Source of the DNA: Streptacidiphilus jiangxiensis
Lineage (GTDB): Bacteria; Actinomycetota; Actinomycetes; Streptomycetales; Streptomycetaceae
Direction: 5' to 3'
Assembly: GCF_900109465.1 (NCBI RefSeq)
Contig: NZ_FOAZ01000036.1
Location: 1 to 61,705 of the forward strand
Length of the DNA: 61,705 bases
Both the position numbers and the translations under genes were made by a program. Below are positions 7,440 to 15,100 of the stretch, piece by piece (the stretch's first letter is position 1; each line of letters opens with the position of its first letter). Below the pieces are notes generated by a model. It was not told the DNA's origin, ran no database searches, and was given only the letters and a program-made list of their open reading frames with translations.

Positions 7440-10313
7440 ATGCGTAGGCGAGTTGGGTTCAACCCTGCCCGGACTGCCCGGAGGCAGGCCGCAGGGGTTC
7501 TGCTGGTGAGCGTGTCCGTGCTGCTGGGACCGGGCGGATGGCCGGCGCACGCCGCCGCGAGGGCGCACGGTACGGCCGCCCAAGGCACGGTGACGTCGGG
7601 TGGGCGGTGCCTGGACGACGCCAACTCCGGTACCGCGGACGGGAACCCCGTCCAGATGCTCGGCTGCGACGGCTCCGCGGCGCAGGCGTGGACGTGGAAC
7701 AGCGCCGACGGGAGTGTCCAGGCGCTCGGCAAGTGCCTGCAGGTCACCGGGGGTTCGCGCGCGACCGGCACGCCGGTGGAGCTGTGGAGCTGCTCCGCCG
7801 CCACCGCCGAGCAGCACTTCGCCCACCTGCCCGACGGAACGATCTACAGCGCCGCGTCCGGCAAGTGCCTGGCCGTGCAGGGCGCCGTCGTCGACGGGGC
7901 CGGGATCGGGCTCGCCTCCTGCGACCCCTCGCAGAGCGACCAGGTGTGGCAGGCCGCCTCCGCACCCGCGCCGGCGGACGTGCTGTCCTCGGGCACCCCG
8001 GTGAACTTCGCCAACCCCGACGACACCCCGGCCGACGTCTACACCGACAAGAACGGCCAGTTCTACTACCAGTCCTCGCACTCCCTCTACGGCGCCAAGG
8101 ACAGCCGCCAGTGGGACTTCGACACCGGCTCCGACTTCGACACCGCCACGACCGCGCCCATCCAGAACAGCGGCACCAACAAGGACACCACCGCCCTCTG
8201 CAACAACAGTCCCACCGGCCTCACCGCGACCTACGCCCCCTCCGGCTCCGGCTACGCCGAACGCAACTACTGCGATCTCAGCGGCGTGTGGGTCGACCCC
8301 GACTCCGGCGACTGGTACGGCCTCGTCCACAACGAGTTCACCCCCCAGCCCTTCGGTGACGGCCTGCACTACGACGCGATCGACTACGCCAAGTCCACCG
8401 ACCAGGGCCACACCTGGACCATCGAGGGGCATGCGGTCACCTCCCCGTTCAGCACCAAGCGCAACGACACCACGCAGTTCCCCGGCGCCACCTACTACTA
8501 CGGCGACGGCGACCAGCGGCTCTTCGTCGACAACGCCTCCGGCTACTTCTACGCCTTCTACGCCACCCGCGTCCTGGACAAGTCCGCCGGCGGGACGGTC
8601 TGGCTCCAGCACGTCGCCCGCGCGCCGATCTCCGCCAAGATGGCCACCGCCTCCTGGCAGAAGTGGTACGACGGTTCCTGGTCCCAGCCGGGGGTCGGCG
8701 GCAAGGAGAGCGACGTCATCCCGGCCGACGGCGCGGGCCCCGGCTACGTCTCCCCCGCCGGCGACTACGCGCCGGCCGCCACCGGAACCGTCGCCGCACA
8801 GGTGGCGGCCGGGCAGATGCCCGACAACTCCCAGCTCGCCGTCATGAACATCGCCTGGGACTCCTACCTGGGCGAGTACATCGGCACGCCGCAGAACAAC
8901 GTCGCGCAGGCCACCGGCACGCTCACGCCACTGCACTTCTACGCGACCCGCAGCCTGGCCACCGAGCAGTGGACGGACCTCGGCCTGGTCACCGGCGACC
9001 CGAACGGCGCCTGGTACCGCTGGATGCTCGACCCCGCCAACCGCACCAGCTCCACCGTCGTCGGCCGCACGTTCCGCTCGTACTGCGCCTACTACTGCTC
9101 GACCGACACCGCCGAGTACAGCGACATCACCATCGACCCCTCCTCCTCCGCGAACCTGCCCGCAACCCCGGTGACGCCGGGCCTCACCTACACCGTCGCC
9201 GCCGGGAACGGACAGGTCCTCACCCAGAGCGGCAGCACCCTCACCGCCACCACGGGCGCGAACGGGTCGGCGGCACAGAACTGGCGCTTCCAGCCCACCG
9301 GCGACGGCTTCTGGACGGTCGTCAACTCCGCGACCGGCCAGGCCCTCGGCGTCGACACGGGCGGCAACGCCGGGCGCGCCTGGGGCGCCGTCGTCACCCC
9401 CACCGCGCTCGGCGCCACGCCGGGCGTCGGGCAGCAGTGGTCCCTGCAGCCGAGCACCAGCGGTGGCAGCGGCACCGGCACCGGCATCCGCCTGGTCAAC
9501 CGCTACAGCGGCCTCGCGCTCAGCCTGGACGCGGCCGCCGCCCGCCCGGTCGCCACCGCCCCGCAGCGCTCCTGGAACAACACCGGCAGCGCGGGTGACA
9601 CCCGCCCCGAGGCGGCGCAGCTCCTCGCCTTCAGCGCGACCGGCGGCACGGCGGCCGACACCGTCACCGTCGCCTCACCCGGCCCGCAGAGCGCCGCCGC
9701 AGGAACGGCGATCACCCCGCTGCAGCTGTCCGCGACGGACTCGGCCGCCGGACGGACGCTGCGCTACGCCGCCACCGGGCTGCCGTCCGGCCTCTCCCTC
9801 GACCCGGCCACCGGCCGCGTCACCGGCACGCCCACCGGCAACGGCACCTCCACCGTCGCGGTGACCGTCACCGACACCACCGGCGCCCTCGGCACGGCCT
9901 CCTTCACCTGGTCCGTCACCGGCACCGATCTGGCCCTCGGCCGACCCACCACCGCCTCGTCCGTCCAGTCCGGCACCAGTGACACGCCCGACCTGGCCAC
10001 CGACGGCAACCCCGGCACCCGCTGGTCCAGCGCCTTCTCCGACCCGCAGTGGCTCCAGGTCGACCTCGGGGCCACCCACGCCGTCAACGAGGTCAAGCTC
10101 ACCTGGGAGGCCGCCTACGCGACGGCCTTCCAGATCCAGACCTCCACCGACGGCACCACCTGGACCACGATCTACTCCACCACCACGGGCACGGGCGGCG
10201 TCCAGGACCTCACCGGCCTCACCGGGAGCGGCCGTTACCTCCGGATGTACGGCACCCAGCGCGCCACGGGCTACGGCTACTCGCTGTGGTCCCTCGAGGT
10301 CTACGGCGGCTGA
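7440..10313 (+). CDS. large secreted protein: ricin-B lectin, beta-propeller-like core, second lectin, Ig-like, F5/8 discoidin
   Basis: 957 aa. The ATG at 7440 has AAGGG 8 nt upstream; the in-frame ATG at 7422 has none. Residues 1-40 are a twin-arginine-like or Sec signal (RRRVGF, hydrophobic core, AHA). Then come a ricin-type lectin with QxW-like repeats (about 45-178), a glycosidase-like propeller core rich in Tyr/Trp/Asp (about 185-570), a second lectin-like block (about 580-733), a putative Ig/He_PIG domain (about 743-825) and a C-terminal F5/8 type C carbohydrate-binding domain (about 830-957). It probably binds and hydrolyses extracellular glycans. No catalytic family could be named with confidence. 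Confidence 0.82.
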   Translation: MRRRVGFNPARTARRQAAGVLLVSVSVLLGPGGWPAHAAARAHGTAAQGTVTSGGRCLDDANSGTADGNPVQMLGCDGSAAQAWTWNSADGSVQALGKCLQVTGGSRATGTPVELWSCSAATAEQHFAHLPDGTIYSAASGKCLAVQGAVVDGAGIGLASCDPSQSDQVWQAASAPAPADVLSSGTPVNFANPDDTPADVYTDKNGQFYYQSSHSLYGAKDSRQWDFDTGSDFDTATTAPIQNSGTNKDTTALCNNSPTGLTATYAPSGSGYAERNYCDLSGVWVDPDSGDWYGLVHNEFTPQPFGDGLHYDAIDYAKSTDQGHTWTIEGHAVTSPFSTKRNDTTQFPGATYYYGDGDQRLFVDNASGYFYAFYATRVLDKSAGGTVWLQHVARAPISAKMATASWQKWYDGSWSQPGVGGKESDVIPADGAGPGYVSPAGDYAPAATGTVAAQVAAGQMPDNSQLAVMNIAWDSYLGEYIGTPQNNVAQATGTLTPLHFYATRSLATEQWTDLGLVTGDPNGAWYRWMLDPANRTSSTVVGRTFRSYCAYYCSTDTAEYSDITIDPSSSANLPATPVTPGLTYTVAAGNGQVLTQSGSTLTATTGANGSAAQNWRFQPTGDGFWTVVNSATGQALGVDTGGNAGRAWGAVVTPTALGATPGVGQQWSLQPSTSGGSGTGTGIRLVNRYSGLALSLDAAAARPVATAPQRSWNNTGSAGDTRPEAAQLLAFSATGGTAADTVTVASPGPQSAAAGTAITPLQLSATDSAAGRTLRYAATGLPSGLSLDPATGRVTGTPTGNGTSTVAVTVTDTTGALGTASFTWSVTGTDLALGRPTTASSVQSGTSDTPDLATDGNPGTRWSSAFSDPQWLQVDLGATHAVNEVKLTWEAAYATAFQIQTSTDGTTWTTIYSTTTGTGGVQDLTGLTGSGRYLRMYGTQRATGYGYSLWSLEVYGG

Positions 10314-10372
10314 GCCGAACCGGCCGGCCTGCACCGAGCAGGTCACCTGGCGAGCCGGCCACCCACCGAGCA

Positions 10373-10412
10373 GGCTGCGCGGCCCCGCGTGAGGGGGCGG
10401 GACCGCGCAGCC
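10373..10412 (+). terminator. hairpin terminator after the lectin gene
   Basis: GGCTGCGCGG (10373-10382) pairs perfectly with CCGCGCAGCC (10403-10412), and the stem extends inward with CCCGC/GCGGG. It overlaps the GTG at 10389 that a longer phosphatase model would use, supporting the later ATG for that gene. Confidence 0.65.
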
Positions 10413-10490
10413 ACCCACCGAGCGGCGGTGCCCGCCGGACGGGTCACCGGGTCAGGAACCGCAGGCCTGTCGGCGGGCGTCCACCTGCGC

Positions 10491-11087
10491 ATGCACGATC
10501 GATACCTCTACCTCGCCCGCCACGGAGAAGCGACCCCCGACGAGAGCGAGCTCACGCAGGCCGGCCGACACCAGGCACAACTGCTGGGCAGGCGCCTGCG
10601 CGCGGTCCCGCTGACGGCCGTCCACCACGGCCCGCTGCCGCGCGCCGCGCAGACCGCACGGCTGGTGGGCGAGGAACTGGGCTCGGTGCCGCTCCGCGCG
10701 TCCGAGGCGGCGGGCGACTACGTTCCCCACGTCCCTGAGCGGGGCACCGGCGCGGCGCGCTTCGCGTCGCTGCCGGCGGCGGACCGGGCCCTCGGCGCGC
10801 GGCTGGCCCGCCAGGCGGTCGCGGAGTTCACCGGACCCTGCGAGGAGGGGAGCGCGCCTCGGCACGATCTCGTCGTCACCCACGCCTTTCTCATCGCCTG
10901 GCTGGTGTGCGCCGCGATGGACGCCCCGTCCTGGCGCTGGACGACCCTCAACCACGGCAACGCGGCCCTGACCGTCATCCACTACGCCCCTGACCGGCCC
11001 GCGAGCGTCCTGGTCTACAACGACACCAGCCATCTTCCGCACGACCTGCGCTGGACCGGCTTCCCCGCCCGGCTCCGAACGCCGTGA
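10491..11087 (+). CDS. histidine phosphatase family protein
   Basis: 198 aa from the ATG at 10491. A GTG at 10389 would add 34 residues, but it lies inside the preceding terminator. The N-terminus gives YLARHGEA, the phosphohistidine RHG motif, and the second histidine is in LVVTHAFL. Residues around LPRAAQTARL are the usual substrate-pocket helix. The substrate is not predictable from the sequence. Confidence 0.85.
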   Translation: MHDRYLYLARHGEATPDESELTQAGRHQAQLLGRRLRAVPLTAVHHGPLPRAAQTARLVGEELGSVPLRASEAAGDYVPHVPERGTGAARFASLPAADRALGARLARQAVAEFTGPCEEGSAPRHDLVVTHAFLIAWLVCAAMDAPSWRWTTLNHGNAALTVIHYAPDRPASVLVYNDTSHLPHDLRWTGFPARLRTP

Positions 11088-11114
11088 CGCTACGGCGGCG
11101 ATGTCCTGGGCGGC

Positions 11115-11663
11115 TCAGTCGGCCGGCCCGCCGAGCACGCGGTAGTCGTTCAGCAGGTAGCCGGCCGGGGACAGCTCGCTGCGGATCGTCTCGAGCCGGA
11201 TCGGCGGCAGGCCGTCGAGCAGTCGGCGTCCGCTGCCGGCAATGCTCGGCGCGATCACGAGCCGCAGCTCGTCGACGACGCCGGCGGCGAGCAGCGTCTG
11301 CGCGACCGAGATGCTGGCGTGAACGCCGATGTCCCCACCGGGCTGCTGCTTGAGCTCCCGTACGACGTCGACCAGGTCGCCGTCGATCGCGGTGGCGCCG
11401 GCCCAGTCCAGGTCCAGCGGCGTGGAGGTCGCGACGTGCTTCGCGACGCCGTTGATGAAGTCCGCGAAGGGCTGGATCGGGCTGTCCGGCCAGAAGCGGG
11501 CCCACTCGGCGTAGCTGCGGCGACCGAGGACGACCGCGTCCTGGGTGGCGATCACGGCGGCGAGGTTGGCGTCCATCGCCTTGTCCCAGTCGGTGAAGAA
11601 CCTGTCCGGCCCCTCGGCTACCCCGTCCAGGGACACCAACTCGTACACGACGGTCTTCCGCAT
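11115..11663 (-). CDS. dihydrofolate reductase-like protein (RibD C-terminal family)
   Basis: 182 aa, starting at MRKTVVYELVSLDGV. An ATG 10 codons earlier is possible but adds a Gly-rich leader. The fold of the RibD reductase/DHFR superfamily is recognised by VVLGRRSYAEWARFWP near residue 45, by ASISVAQTLLAAGVVDELRL, and by the GSGRRLLDG loop. Many such stand-alone actinobacterial proteins have no known substrate. It is convergent with the phosphatase gene. Confidence 0.82.
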   Translation of the reverse strand: MRKTVVYELVSLDGVAEGPDRFFTDWDKAMDANLAAVIATQDAVVLGRRSYAEWARFWPDSPIQPFADFINGVAKHVATSTPLDLDWAGATAIDGDLVDVVRELKQQPGGDIGVHASISVAQTLLAAGVVDELRLVIAPSIAGSGRRLLDGLPPIRLETIRSELSPAGYLLNDYRVLGGPAD

Positions 11664-11761
11664 GCCCTGACCTCCGCTCGGCCCTCCGGTCACCCGATGC
11701 TACTGGGCGCCCGACGGACCGGACCGGCGAACCGCAGACCGACGGGCGCGGCGCGGGCGCG

Positions 11762-11817
11762 GGGCTGGGCGCGGCGGGTCTCAGGCGCCGGGCTGGGCGC
11801 GGCGGGTCTCAGGCGCG
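11762..11817. repeat. 28-bp tandem duplication at the 3' end of the kinase gene
   Basis: Two head-to-tail copies of a 28-bp unit (11762-11789 and 11790-11817) match at 27 of 28 positions. The second copy contains the stop codon of the deoxynucleoside kinase gene, and the first is a spare copy downstream. The surrounding 11694-11808 is otherwise GC-rich non-coding DNA. Confidence 0.8.
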
Positions 11818-12471
11818 CTGCCTCGCGGCGGCCAGGGCGTCCTTGACCTCCTGCGCGACCCGGGCCGCGTCCTCGGGACTGTTGACCACGTCGGTGTGGT
11901 TCATGTCCACGACCAGGACCTCGCTGGCCGAGTAGTGCCGGTGCACCCACTCGTCGTAGCCCGACCACAGGGTCCGGTAGTACTCGACGAGGCTCTCGTC
12001 CTGCTCGAAGTCACGGCCGCGCAGTCCGATGCGGTGCAGCACCGTCTCGAAGTCCGCCTTGAGGTAGACCATGAGATCGGGAGCCTTGCGATACGGCAGC
12101 TCCTCGATCTCGCGCATCATCTCGTCCAGCAACCCCTCGTACACCTGCATCTCGAGGGAGGTGATCCGGCCGAGGTCGTGGTTGACCTTGGCGAAGTACC
12201 AGTCCTCGTAGATGGACCGGTCGAGGACGTTGTCCCCGTTCCGGTAAGCCTGCTTGATCGAGGCGAACCGGGTCCGGAGGAAGTGGAGCTGGAGCAGGAA
12301 CGGGTAACGCTTGGCCTGGATCTCCTCGGGGCTCGCCGTGTAGAAGAGGGGAAGTATGGGGTTGTCCTCCACGCTCTCGTAGAAGACCTCGCTGCCGAGC
12401 GCCTTGGCGAGGACCTCGGCAACACTCGTCTTGCCGATCCCGATCATGCCTCCGACGCAGATCACCGGCAT
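11809..12471 (-). CDS. deoxynucleoside kinase
   Basis: 220 aa of the dNK/deoxyadenosine-deoxyguanosine kinase family, which phosphorylates salvaged deoxynucleosides. The P-loop GGMIGIGKTS is at residues 7-16. DRSIYEDWYFAK is the catalytic/base-binding region, followed by the lid GLRGRDFEQ. The length and motif order are normal. Its stop lies within a tandem 28-bp duplication. The gene is divergent from the VOC protein; the 250 bp between them hold no feature I can name. Confidence 0.88.
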   Translation of the reverse strand: MPVICVGGMIGIGKTSVAEVLAKALGSEVFYESVEDNPILPLFYTASPEEIQAKRYPFLLQLHFLRTRFASIKQAYRNGDNVLDRSIYEDWYFAKVNHDLGRITSLEMQVYEGLLDEMMREIEELPYRKAPDLMVYLKADFETVLHRIGLRGRDFEQDESLVEYYRTLWSGYDEWVHRHYSASEVLVVDMNHTDVVNSPEDAARVAQEVKDALAAARQRA

Positions 12472-12723
12472 TCCTCACTTCTCCCTGGGGGCTGTCTTCC
12501 TTCACGGCCGGTGGGCCGGACGAGCCCTCCGCGACGACGCGCAGGCAAGCAGGCAGGGACCCGAATCCCCAGGATCTTCCGTGAGCCTTGCTGCACTGCG
12601 GCAGCGCCCAGTGCGACGAACCACCACCCCGTGACCAACGTGAAGCATAGATGAAGATTCGCCGCGGCCGGCCCAGGCCGTTTCGGCCCTGGTTCCGCCG
12701 TGGCGCGTCCTAGGATCGTCGGT

Positions 12724-13461
12724 ATGGCGACCAGACTCGTGCAGATCAACATGAAGGCCCAGGACGACGCCGCGCTCGGCCGGTTCTGGGCGCAGGCTCT
12801 GGGCTGGCGCATGGACAGCGAGGGGCCCGGGGTGACCAACCTCGAACCCGAGAACTACACCTACCCCGATCCCGTCGCCGTCTGCATCGACATCATCGCC
12901 CACCCGGAACCCAAGACGGTGAAGAACCGGGTGCACCTCGACCTGGCCACCACCTCGCCCGCCCACCAGGCGGAGCTGGTCGCCCGCCTCACGGACCTCG
13001 GCGCGACGCCTCTCGACGTGGGTCAGGGCGACGTCCCCTGGGCGGTCCTGGCCGACCCCGAGGGCAACGAGTTCTGTGTCCTGGAGCCCCGGCCGGAATA
13101 CCTGGACACAGGGCTGATCGCCGCTGTCGTGGTGGACTGCGCCGACCCGCGCGCCATGGCCCGGTTCTGGGGCGAGGCCATGGACTGGACCGTGCACGAG
13201 GTCGACGACGACTTCGCCTCCCTGCGGTCCTCGAAGGGCGTCGGCCCCTACCTGGAGTTCATCCGCTCCCCCGATCCGAAGACCGTGTGGAACCGCGTCC
13301 ACCTCGACGTCCGCCCCTACCCGGGCGACGACCCGCAGGCGGAGGAGGCCCGCCTGCGCGCCCTGGGCGCCGGCGACCCCGGTATCGACCAGTCCGGCAT
13401 CACCTGGACGGTGCTGACCGACCCCGAGGGCAACGAGTTCTGTCTCCTCAGCGCCGGCTGA
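12724..13461 (+). CDS. two-domain VOC (glyoxalase/bleomycin resistance-like) protein
   Basis: 245 aa, starting at MATRLVQINMKAQD; a GTG 8 codons earlier is also in frame. Two repeats of the VOC fold each contain HLDL/HLDV and end with DPEGNEFC (one near residue 116, one near 240). The near-identical ends show internal duplication. The metal ligands appear degenerate, as in many VOC proteins of unknown role. Confidence 0.85.
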   Translation: MATRLVQINMKAQDDAALGRFWAQALGWRMDSEGPGVTNLEPENYTYPDPVAVCIDIIAHPEPKTVKNRVHLDLATTSPAHQAELVARLTDLGATPLDVGQGDVPWAVLADPEGNEFCVLEPRPEYLDTGLIAAVVVDCADPRAMARFWGEAMDWTVHEVDDDFASLRSSKGVGPYLEFIRSPDPKTVWNRVHLDVRPYPGDDPQAEEARLRALGAGDPGIDQSGITWTVLTDPEGNEFCLLSAG

Positions 13462-13506
13462 CAGGACCATCCGTGTCAGTCGGCGCGTGCTGGCCCGGCC
13501 GTCACG

Positions 13507-13893
13507 TTGCGGGTCGAGTTTCCCCGCTTTCCGGACCTCGCCCCATCGGATTGGACCGCGGCGGGTTGTGACCGCTTCGAGGCGCAGATCGGGTTCATCG
13601 CCGTGGGCGAGGACCTCCGGATGCGAGGCGTCCCCGACAGCACAGTGATCAACATCGAACTCGGTCCCCGTGTCCCGACGCCGGAGCGCCGGATCAGGAT
13701 TGCGGTGAACAGTCCGGGATTCTCGCTGGAGTTCAGCGCGCACGCCCTGAAGGTGGGCCACCTCAACGCCTATCGCTCCGGCGGGACGGACCCCTACACG
13801 GCTCGGCGCTGGTTCGAGAGCCGCCTTGACCAGCACGTGCACCGGGAGGTGCTACCACCCACCACTTCGGCGGTGTTCTATGGGCGAATGTGA
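13507..13893 (+). CDS. hypothetical protein upstream of and overlapping an Imm50-like gene
   Basis: 128 aa from a TTG start, which is uncertain. It has no signal or membrane segment, and I do not recognise a family. Segments such as DRFEAQIGFIAVGEDLRMRG and TARRWFESRLDQHV look like an ordinary soluble fold. It overlaps the next gene by 14 nt, suggesting co-translation. Confidence 0.55.
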   Translation: MRVEFPRFPDLAPSDWTAAGCDRFEAQIGFIAVGEDLRMRGVPDSTVINIELGPRVPTPERRIRIAVNSPGFSLEFSAHALKVGHLNAYRSGGTDPYTARRWFESRLDQHVHREVLPPTTSAVFYGRM

Positions 13894-14275
13894 CTGGTCC
13901 GCCGAGCTGGCCAACCCCGAGACGCTCCGCGACGTCCTTGGCTCGCCCCCGCCACCGCTGACGGACTACCACCTCGAGTCCGTCCTCGTCGACGAGCGGG
14001 AAGCGTCGGTCACCCTGCGGTTCTCCGACTTCGCCGTCCCGGCCGGCGCCGCCGACCTGTGGCAGGAGCGTGGCCACAATGCTGTCGGGTTCGTCCTGGT
14101 CTGCGTCGGCGTGAGGAACTTCGCGGTGGACACCTGGTCCGGCTGGCCCACGACCGTCGCCGACCTGGGTGCAGGCGCCGTCGTGCTCGCCGGCCAGGAC
14201 AAGCGCGTGTCCTTCGAGACCGACGAGATCCGCGCCCACCCCCCGGTCGGAATGCTGTGGAGTCGAGCCGAATGA
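13880..14275 (+). CDS. Imm50-like immunity family protein
   Basis: 131 aa, ATG inside the end of the preceding gene. The pattern NPETLRDVLG, YHLESVLVDERE, VTLRFSDF and VRNFAVDTWSGW fits the Imm50 family, predicted immunity partners of polymorphic toxins. No toxin gene with an RHS/WXG/LXG-type trafficking domain lies nearby, so it is an orphan or works with the overlapping upstream gene. Family call is from remembered motif pattern. Confidence 0.6.
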   Translation: MGECDWSAELANPETLRDVLGSPPPPLTDYHLESVLVDEREASVTLRFSDFAVPAGAADLWQERGHNAVGFVLVCVGVRNFAVDTWSGWPTTVADLGAGAVVLAGQDKRVSFETDEIRAHPPVGMLWSRAE

Positions 14276-14320
14276 CCCCCGGGGCCGGTTCGACTCGGGC
14301 CCGTGAGCCGCGTGGTACGG

Positions 14321-14350
14321 CGACGGCCCGGGGGATCCCCCGGGCCGTCG
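14321..14350. terminator. 30-nt perfect palindrome between convergent genes
   Basis: A perfect palindrome with 15-bp arms (CGACGGCCCGGGGGA and its complement) sits between the convergent Imm50-like gene and rbpA. It can serve both strands as a bidirectional terminator, although there is no T tract on either side. Confidence 0.7.
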
Positions 14351-14433
14351 GCGGCATCTGAGTCCGCGTCTGTCCGTTTTGTCCGCGCAGTGGGTGAGTC
14401 AGGCCGCGAGCGCGCCGCGGCCGTTCCCAGCGG

Positions 14434-14790
14434 TCAGAACTTTCCGCGGAGCTTGGCCAGGGCCTCGGCGAGCAGGACCTCGCCCTCCTCCTGGGTGCGA
14501 CGCTGGCGGACGTAGCCCATGTGCGTCATGTAGGGGGCGTGGCCCTCGGGAACGGGCGCGGCCTCGGGGTCGAGGCCGGCCGGCAGGCCGCAGCGGGGGC
14601 AGTCCCAGGTCTGCGGGAGCTCGGCCTCGATCGCGAAGCTGAGCTGCGTCTTGTGGCCGTTGCCGCAGTAGAACGACACCGACGTACGGGGGGCGAGGTC
14701 ACCGCGCTCCGGCTCCCCCAGCGGTCCGGACCCGACCCGCGCGCCCCTGATCCCGGAACTTCCCTGCGCCACGCTGCTCTCCTCGGCCAT
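14434..14790 (-). CDS. rbpA: RNA polymerase-binding protein RbpA
   Basis: 118 aa, matching the actinobacterial RbpA that binds RNA polymerase and the principal sigma factor and stabilises open complexes. Seen are the N-terminal IRGARVGSGPLGEPERG, the zinc-binding core with SFYCGNGHKTQ and WDCPRCGLPAG, and the C-terminal sigma-interaction helix ending AEALAKLRG. The ATG at 14790 gives the expected length; another 8 codons upstream is possible. Streptomyces often carries an RbpB paralogue, but this copy looks like RbpA. Confidence 0.93.
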   Translation of the reverse strand: MAEESSVAQGSSGIRGARVGSGPLGEPERGDLAPRTSVSFYCGNGHKTQLSFAIEAELPQTWDCPRCGLPAGLDPEAAPVPEGHAPYMTHMGYVRQRRTQEEGEVLLAEALAKLRGKF

Positions 14791-15100
14791 GTTGTCCACG
14801 CCTCGAATGTGCATGGGTGGGCACCAGCCTACGGCCTCTCATCAGCGCGGCAAGCCCCACCCTCTGCTTTGCGGGCCGACAGCGGCTCCGGGAGCTCCGT
14901 GCGGAGCGGCAGCGAGGCCTTCGCGGCGGCGCGGGAACGCCTGGAAATCCTCGATCGGGACGCGGTGGCCCGGGTGGCGACGTCGAAGGTCTTCCCCTCG
15001 TTCGTGAGCTCCTGGGCCTGGCCGACCGTCAGCAGGTGCCGCCGTCCGGATCGACGCCGAGGTCGGCGTCGATCCGTCGGGCGTGCGGCCCGCACGCGGC
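14791..15100. other. 310-bp intergenic region between rbpA and the kinase gene
   Basis: This stretch holds the upstream region of rbpA and the 3' end of the kinase transcript. I see no convincing gene. The open frames here lack a ribosome site and look like shadows. The only clear structure is the hairpin listed at 15047-15076. Confidence 0.5.
15047..15076 (-). terminator. hairpin downstream of the kinase/WD40 gene
   Basis: Two 14-nt arms (CGGATCGACGCCGA and its exact complement) are separated by 2 nt, 25 bp beyond the kinase stop codon. It has the expected position of a terminator. Confidence 0.65.

Noticed and set aside
10389..10490. Upstream GTG start for the histidine phosphatase
   Set aside because: It lies inside the hairpin terminator at 10373-10412, and the added residues do not look like a phosphatase N-terminus.
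14791..15100. Small genes in the rbpA/kinase gap
   Set aside because: Several short open frames exist but lack ribosome sites and family features; the only structure is a hairpin.
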